9,506 nt of DNA from Magnetococcales bacterium. Lineage in GTDB: Bacteria; Pseudomonadota; Magnetococcia; Magnetococcales; Magnetaquicoccaceae. The notes beneath the pieces were generated by a model. That model was not told the origin of the DNA. It did no database searches and saw nothing but the letters and a program-made list of their open reading frames with translations. A program made the translations under genes and the position numbers. How positions within the stretch are numbered: position 1 is the stretch's first letter; every line of letters begins with the position of its first letter. Positions 6,978 to 9,506 of this stretch are shown here, piece by piece. Location: contig JADGCE010000102.1 in assembly GCA_015229095.1 (NCBI GenBank), positions 1-9,506 of the forward strand, read 5' to 3'.

Positions 6978-7541
6978 ATGATCTCGAGCGCATACGCTGC
7001 GACGGCGGGGCCTGCGCCGTCGTCCGGGCTACCGCAGTTTGACTCCAGCGTTTTTGCTTCGCAGATGTTCTGGACGGTTGTGTCGTTCCTGATCCTGATG
7101 TATCTGTTGCGGCGGTATGTCATGCCGGCCATCAACGACATTCTGGACAGCCGGGGCAAAAAGATCAGCGAGGATCTGCAGCATGCGGAGAAGGCCCGTC
7201 ACGAGGCCGAGCGTCTGTTGGCCGGCTATCGTGAGCAGGTGGAGCGGGCGCGGCAGATGACGGCGACCACCCTGGAGGAGGCGCGCATCGAGGCCTCCGC
7301 CATCCGGGACCACGCGCTGGAGGAGTTGACGGAGGAGTTGGCGAAAAAGCGCACGGCCGCCCTGGAAGAGATTGAGCGTGCCCGCGTGAATGCCATGGCG
7401 GAGGTTCGCGAGGCTGCTGTGGAGATCGCCATGCTGGCCACGGAAAAGCTGATTGCCGAGTCCGTTGGTCGTGCCAAGGCGGATGAGATGGTCCATGCGG
7501 CCCTGGGGCATCTGGAACAAAACAAAGCCAATCTGCACTGA
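6978..7541 (+). CDS. atpF: ATP synthase F0 subunit b (b'-like), peripheral stalk
   Basis: A 187-aa peripheral stalk subunit: an Ala/Pro-rich N-terminal tail, one membrane helix at about 29-48 (MFWTVVSFLILMYLLRRYV), then a long charged coiled coil to the end. Stalk subunits act as a stator linking subunit a to the F1 head. The segment GLPQFDSSVFASQMFW before the helix resembles the b' (AtpG/AtpF') type that alphaproteobacteria and phototrophs pair with a second b, rather than the E. coli single b. No second b gene follows: a terminator and a tRNA end the operon. The ATG at 6978 has AAAGG 9 nt upstream; an in-frame TTG at 6969 overlapping atpE would add three residues. Whether it forms a homodimer or pairs with a remote b cannot be judged here. 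Confidence 0.92.
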   Translation: MISSAYAATAGPAPSSGLPQFDSSVFASQMFWTVVSFLILMYLLRRYVMPAINDILDSRGKKISEDLQHAEKARHEAERLLAGYREQVERARQMTATTLEEARIEASAIRDHALEELTEELAKKRTAALEEIERARVNAMAEVREAAVEIAMLATEKLIAESVGRAKADEMVHAALGHLEQNKANLH

Positions 7542-7567
7542 TCGGGGCCGTTGAAGAGTGGCAAGAG

Positions 7568-7601
7568 AGGCCGGATTCCTTGGTGGGGGTTCGGCCTTTT
7601 T
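7568..7601 (+). terminator. Intrinsic terminator of the atp F0 operon
   Basis: AGGCCG (7568-7573) pairs exactly with CGGCCT (7592-7597), and a T run of five (7597-7601) follows on the coding strand. It begins 26 nt after the atpF stop. It indicates that the F0 transcript ends here, before the tRNA gene. The 18-nt loop is large. Confidence 0.72.
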
Positions 7602-7616
7602 CCTTTCTGCTGTTGT

Positions 7617-7693
7617 GTCCTCGTAGCTCAGCCGGATAGAGCAACGGATTCCTAATCCGTAGGCCGTGCGTTCAAATCGCGCCGGGGACACCA
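7617..7693 (+). tRNA. tRNA-Arg, anticodon CCT
   Basis: A full cloverleaf can be drawn. The acceptor stem GTCCTCG pairs with CGGGGAC with one G-T wobble; discriminator A7690 and encoded CCA (7691-7693) follow. The D arm is GCTC...GAGC, the anticodon stem ACGGA/TCCGT with loop TTCCTAA, and the T arm GTGCG/CGCGC with loop TTCAAAT. Anticodon CCT reads AGG. The gene follows the atp terminator and precedes an accessory region. The E. coli tRNA with this anticodon (argW) is a known integration site, so the downstream region may be an island boundary. Confidence 0.96.
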
Positions 7694-7739
7694 AATCAAT
7701 CAATGGCTTATTCCATTTCTAAATCAAAAGTGCATTAAT

Positions 7740-7787
7740 TTTCACTGATAGTGCCGCGATTCCGTTCGGAACGCGGCACATCAGAAA
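7740..7787. repeat. Long bulged hairpin downstream of tRNA-Arg
   Basis: Twenty base pairs in four blocks: TTTC/GAAA, TGAT/ATCA, GTGCCGCG/CGCGGCAC and TTCC/GGAA, closed by a GTTC loop. All unpaired bases (AC, A, A) are on the 5' side. No T run follows, so it is not a plain terminator. REP-like palindromes and small structured RNAs look like this, but no further copy is visible in the window. Confidence 0.65.
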
Positions 7788-7794
7788 TGCTCGT

Positions 7795-7823
7795 TTGAAG
7801 CAGAAATAGAATTAGACGATACT
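7795..7823 (+). promoter_or_regulatory. Candidate promoter of fic
   Basis: TTGAAG (7795-7800) and GATACT (7818-7823) each match 4 of 6 consensus positions and are 17 nt apart. The predicted start near 7830 would give a leader of about 87 nt containing the inverted repeat at 7845-7895. It also makes a TTG start at 7824 unlikely, in line with the start chosen for fic. Confidence 0.35.
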
Positions 7824-7844
7824 TTGTCTAAGCCATTTTTCGTC

Positions 7845-7895
7845 CGCGTGTCATTCCTGTGGTGGTTTTTACATCGTAAAAAATGGAATGACGCG
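7845..7895 (+). repeat. Imperfect inverted repeat in the fic leader
   Basis: Three paired blocks surround an ATC loop: CGCG/CGCG, TCATTCC (7851-7857)/GGAATGA (7885-7891), and TTTTTAC (7866-7872)/GTAAAAA (7876-7882). Internal unpaired stretches are TG and TGTGGTGG on the left and AT on the right. It ends 21 nt before the fic ATG, so it could be an operator or a leader hairpin affecting fic expression. Confidence 0.45.
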
Positions 7896-7916
7896 ACATG
7901 GAGATCAAAATCACCA

Positions 7917-9029
7917 ATGCCGAGCATGACCCCCTACGTTCCCCAATCCCTGCCACGGCCTGACCTGGATTATGGCCGCATCATTCGCAAGGTCGGTCTC
8001 GCCAATGCGGCCTTGGCCCGCTATGACGGACTGCTGCAAAGCGTTATCAATCCATCGATTCTGTTGTCACCGTTGACCAACCGGGAGGCGGTGCTTTCCT
8101 CGAAAATTGAAGGAACACAAGCCACCGTCGATGAGGTGTTGGAATATGAAGCGGGCATCGATTTTGGCGGGGAAAAGGCCCAGGACATTCAGGAGATCGT
8201 CAACTACCGCAAGGCATTGGTGTTGGCCACAGAGGCTTTGGCAGAACGATCCCTCAGCCTGTCGCTGGTTTGCCAAATGCATGCGGTCCTGATGGACAGC
8301 GTGCGCGGTGCCAACAAGACCCCCGGTCAATTCCGCGTCGATCAAAACTGGATCGGCTCGGCGGGGTGTACGATGGAACAAGCGACCTTCGTGCCTCCCT
8401 CTCCGTTGCAACTGCGGGATCACCTGCAAGCCTGGGAGGCATACCTCACAGCGGATGACTTTGATCCCCTGGTGCAGGTGGCCATCGTGCACGCTCAATT
8501 TGAGTTGATCCATCCGTTCAAGGATGGCAATGGCCGCATCGGACGCCTGCTGATCCCCCTGTTTCTGTTTCAGAAGCGGGTATTGGGAAGCCCGATGTTT
8601 TACCTGAGCGACTATCTGGAGAGTCACCGCGACCTCTATTATGCTCGCCTGCGTGGCATCAGCCAGGAGAAGGATTGGGAGAGTTGGATCGAGTTTTTTT
8701 TGGAGGCCATCGTGGAACAAGCACATGCCAACACCAAAAAGGTGCGGGAGATTCTTGCGCTCTACGAACAGATGAAGCATCGGATCATGGAATTGACCCG
8801 GTCACAACATGCCATCCTAGTGCTGGACGCCTTGTTTGACCGCCCGATTTTCCAATCCAGTGATTTTGTCTTGCGCACTGGTATCCTCAAGACTACCGCT
8901 TTGCCTTGCCTGCAGAAATTGCGCAAAGCCGGGATTCTCCATCCGCTCCGGGAAAAGAGCGGGCGGCGTTCTGCCATTCTTGCGTTTCGTGAACTGCTGA
9001 ACTGTGCCGAGGGTCGAGATGTGCTGTAG
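7917..9029 (+). CDS. Fic family protein, class II (N-terminal inhibitory motif)
   Basis: A 370-aa protein whose family usually transfers AMP from ATP to Ser, Thr or Tyr hydroxyls of target proteins, or removes it. The N-terminal part (YVPQSLPRPDLDYG...) has the inhibitory helix motif SSKIEG (61-66, pattern S/TxxxEG/N), whose Glu blocks ATP in self-inhibited class II Fic proteins. The Fic core holds the complete active motif HPFKDGNGRIGR (199-210) with catalytic H199. A C-terminal winged-helix-like domain (about 290-360) follows. Length matches single-chain class II proteins such as Shewanella oneidensis Fic (about 372 aa). The ATG at 7917 gives MPSMTPYVPQSL; the ATG at 7926 is possible. The frame is open back to a TTG at 7824, but those residues are unlike Fic. 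It lies between a tRNA and an hsdR remnant; Fic genes of this type often accompany type I restriction loci. All key residues are intact. The target is unknown. Confidence 0.92.
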   Translation: MPSMTPYVPQSLPRPDLDYGRIIRKVGLANAALARYDGLLQSVINPSILLSPLTNREAVLSSKIEGTQATVDEVLEYEAGIDFGGEKAQDIQEIVNYRKALVLATEALAERSLSLSLVCQMHAVLMDSVRGANKTPGQFRVDQNWIGSAGCTMEQATFVPPSPLQLRDHLQAWEAYLTADDFDPLVQVAIVHAQFELIHPFKDGNGRIGRLLIPLFLFQKRVLGSPMFYLSDYLESHRDLYYARLRGISQEKDWESWIEFFLEAIVEQAHANTKKVREILALYEQMKHRIMELTRSQHAILVLDALFDRPIFQSSDFVLRTGILKTTALPCLQKLRKAGILHPLREKSGRRSAILAFRELLNCAEGRDVL

Positions 9030-9042
9030 CGATTTTGAGTCT

Positions 9043-9143
9043 GACGCACCAGACACAAACGGGTTTATGTATGATATTTTCGAAAATTTCATACATAAAC
9101 CCGTTTGTGTTGATTCCACCATACACAAAAAACAGGACGCACC
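9043..9143 (+). mobile_element. Possible 85-bp insertion carrying a palindrome, flanked by 8-bp direct repeats
   Basis: GACGCACC occurs at 9043-9050 and 9136-9143, directly flanking 85 bp that contain the palindrome. A longer imperfect repeat (CACCA-x-ACACAAA, 12 of 13 identical) at 9047-9059 and 9117-9129 overlaps this arrangement. If one GACGCACC copy is a target duplication, the ancestral fic stop to hsdR ATG distance would have been 21 nt, a normal operon spacing. The ends of the insert do not form obvious terminal inverted repeats, so this is a tentative reading. Confidence 0.3.
9053..9110. repeat. 58-nt near-perfect palindrome between fic and the hsdR stub
   Basis: The 22-nt arms 9053-9074 (ACACAAAC...GTATGA) and 9089-9110 are exact reverse complements. 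The centre ATTTTCGAAAAT (9076-9087) is itself a perfect palindrome, and the only mismatch is T9075 opposite T9088. In RNA it would form a stem of more than 25 bp with a very short loop. It starts 23 nt after the fic stop. No T tract follows, so a simple terminator is unlikely. Possible roles are a protein-binding dyad, a recombination site or a mobile palindrome. Confidence 0.93.
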
Positions 9144-9311
9144 ATGAACCTGCACAAGGAAATCGAGTGCGAGAACGACATCTGCCACCATCTGGCGGCG
9201 CATGGTTGGCTCTATAATCCGAACGATGCCGCCCACTACGACCGCCAGCGGGCGTTGTTCCCAGCGGATTTGCTGGCCTGGGTGCAGGAGACGCAGCCCA
9301 AGGCATGTTAG
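9144..9311 (+). pseudogene. hsdR: Truncated N-terminus of type I restriction endonuclease subunit R
   Basis: A 55-codon frame beginning MNLHKEIECENDICHHLAAH and running through GWLY, YDRQRALFPADLLAWVQETQPKA before a stop. This resembles the extreme N-terminus of a common HsdR subfamily (LHKE...FED-IC-HLAAHGWLY, ALFPADLLAWVQ-TQP-AW). HsdR is the roughly 1000-residue motor/nuclease subunit of type I restriction enzymes; none of its nuclease or helicase motifs remain. Similarity ends at about 9307, where the expected Trp codon is TGT followed by TAG, and nothing downstream restores it in any frame, so the cause is probably a deletion or rearrangement breakpoint, not a point mutation. The start keeps an AGGA 6 nt upstream. 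It could still be translated into a small peptide, but not into a restriction enzyme. Confidence 0.8.
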
Positions 9312-9350
9312 CCCGCCCATCCACCGACCAGCCAGGGGGGAGAATACCCC

Positions 9351-9395
9351 TTACCACATCCCCCGCTTTGCCTCCTTGAGAGCAGGGGATGGTGA
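9351..9395. repeat. Interrupted inverted repeat, possible terminator
   Basis: CATCCCC (9357-9363) pairs with GGGGATG (9385-9391). After one mismatch, GCT/AGC extends the stem inward, and a shifted pairing (TTACC with GGTGA) can extend it outward. There is no T run on either strand. It lies about 60 nt beyond the possible minus-strand reading-frame end at 9453, so it could end transcription arriving from the right edge. Confidence 0.35.
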
Positions 9396-9452
9396 GCCTG
9401 GGGTCAAGACCACATCTGGCAGGGTTTGCAACACATCCCGCACATCTCAAGC

Positions 9453-9506
9453 TCAAGGGCTGCCCGGATGCTCCAACAGATAGAGCACGCCGCCCGCTTC
9501 CGTCGG
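9453..9506 (-). CDS. Possible C-terminal end of a minus-strand gene entering from the right
   Basis: From the window edge, one minus-strand frame reads 17 residues (PTEAGGVLYLLEHPGSP) before TGA at 9453-9455. Composition is protein-like and a second in-phase TGA follows two codons later. It is too short to identify. It is equally compatible with chance. Confidence 0.2.
   Translation of the reverse strand, partial: PTEAGGVLYLLEHPGSP

Larger units (their letters stand above)
7694..7916. other. Palindrome-rich region between the tRNA and fic
   Basis: These 223 bp are more A/T-rich than their surroundings and hold no convincing gene. They contain the strong hairpin at 7740-7787, a candidate promoter at 7795-7823 and a second imperfect inverted repeat at 7845-7895. 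Two 9-nt words in the stretch 7702-7718 recur as inverted copies at 7829-7837 and 7881-7889. A copy of the tRNA 3' end that could mark an attachment site is not present in the window. Confidence 0.5.
9312..9506. other. Non-coding tail after the hsdR breakpoint
   Basis: No frame here continues HsdR or shows a recognisable family. It contains the hairpin at 9351-9395 and, on the minus strand at the edge, a short open stretch (9453-9506). An open frame spanning the region on the minus strand looks low-complexity and runs through the hsdR stub, so it is not called. Confidence 0.45.

Noticed and set aside
7824..7916. Extended fic N-terminus from a TTG at 7824
   Set aside because: The extra residues (Trp, Phe, Arg, Lys-rich) are unlike Fic N-termini and are encoded by the inverted-repeat leader. 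The candidate promoter would start transcription after this TTG.
7898..7963. A 21-codon frame (MEIKITNAEHDPL...) overlapping the start of fic in another frame
   Set aside because: It has no good ribosome binding site and no similarity I can name, and it ends inside fic. Chance is the simplest explanation, although its N-terminus looks protein-like.
9053..9110. The palindrome as a CRISPR repeat or intrinsic terminator
   Set aside because: There is only one unit with no spacer-repeat array, and no T tract follows either arm.
8893..9456. A 187-codon minus-strand open frame across the fic end, palindrome and hsdR stub
   Set aside because: It is antisense to fic, crosses the palindrome and has no recognisable domain.

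Overview
The window comes from a GC-rich proteobacterium. The F0-only ATP synthase cluster with a b'-like subunit and the MCP with a GGEP motif in its HAMP region resemble Alphaproteobacteria or the related Magnetococcia (magnetotactic cocci). That placement is inference from gene order and sequence style; no marker gene here settles it.

Layout. (1) 1-2024: a G/C-rich hairpin, then a minus-strand methyl-accepting chemotaxis protein. (2) 2189-2809: an exported rhodanese-like protein, divergent from the MCP. It is followed by a stable hairpin at 2832-2856 that separates it from the next operon. (3) 2894-5436: an NtrB-like histidine kinase and an NtrC-like sigma-54 activator, overlapping by 4 nt (ATGA). 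(4) 5493-7541: the membrane sector of an F-type ATP synthase, atpI-atpB-atpE-atpF, probably with its own sigma-70 promoter (TTGACA-17-TAGATT). It ends in an intrinsic terminator, with no F1 genes. (5) 7617-7693: tRNA-Arg(CCT), complete with encoded CCA. (6) 7694-9506: an accessory-looking region with several inverted repeats, a class II Fic protein, a 58-nt near-perfect palindrome, a 55-codon stub of a type I restriction subunit (HsdR, missed by ordinary length cut-offs), and 195 bp without a convincing gene.

How the parts relate. The NtrB/NtrC pair should form a phosphorelay that activates sigma-54 promoters according to nitrogen status. The atp genes make the proton channel (a, c, b) and an assembly factor; the F1 sector and a partner b subunit must be encoded elsewhere. 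Downstream of the tRNA, the fic gene plus hsdR stub looks like the eroded edge of a type I restriction-modification island next to a tRNA gene. The palindrome between them is flanked by an 8-bp direct repeat and may be a small inserted element. The palindromes around fic are the least explained part of the window.
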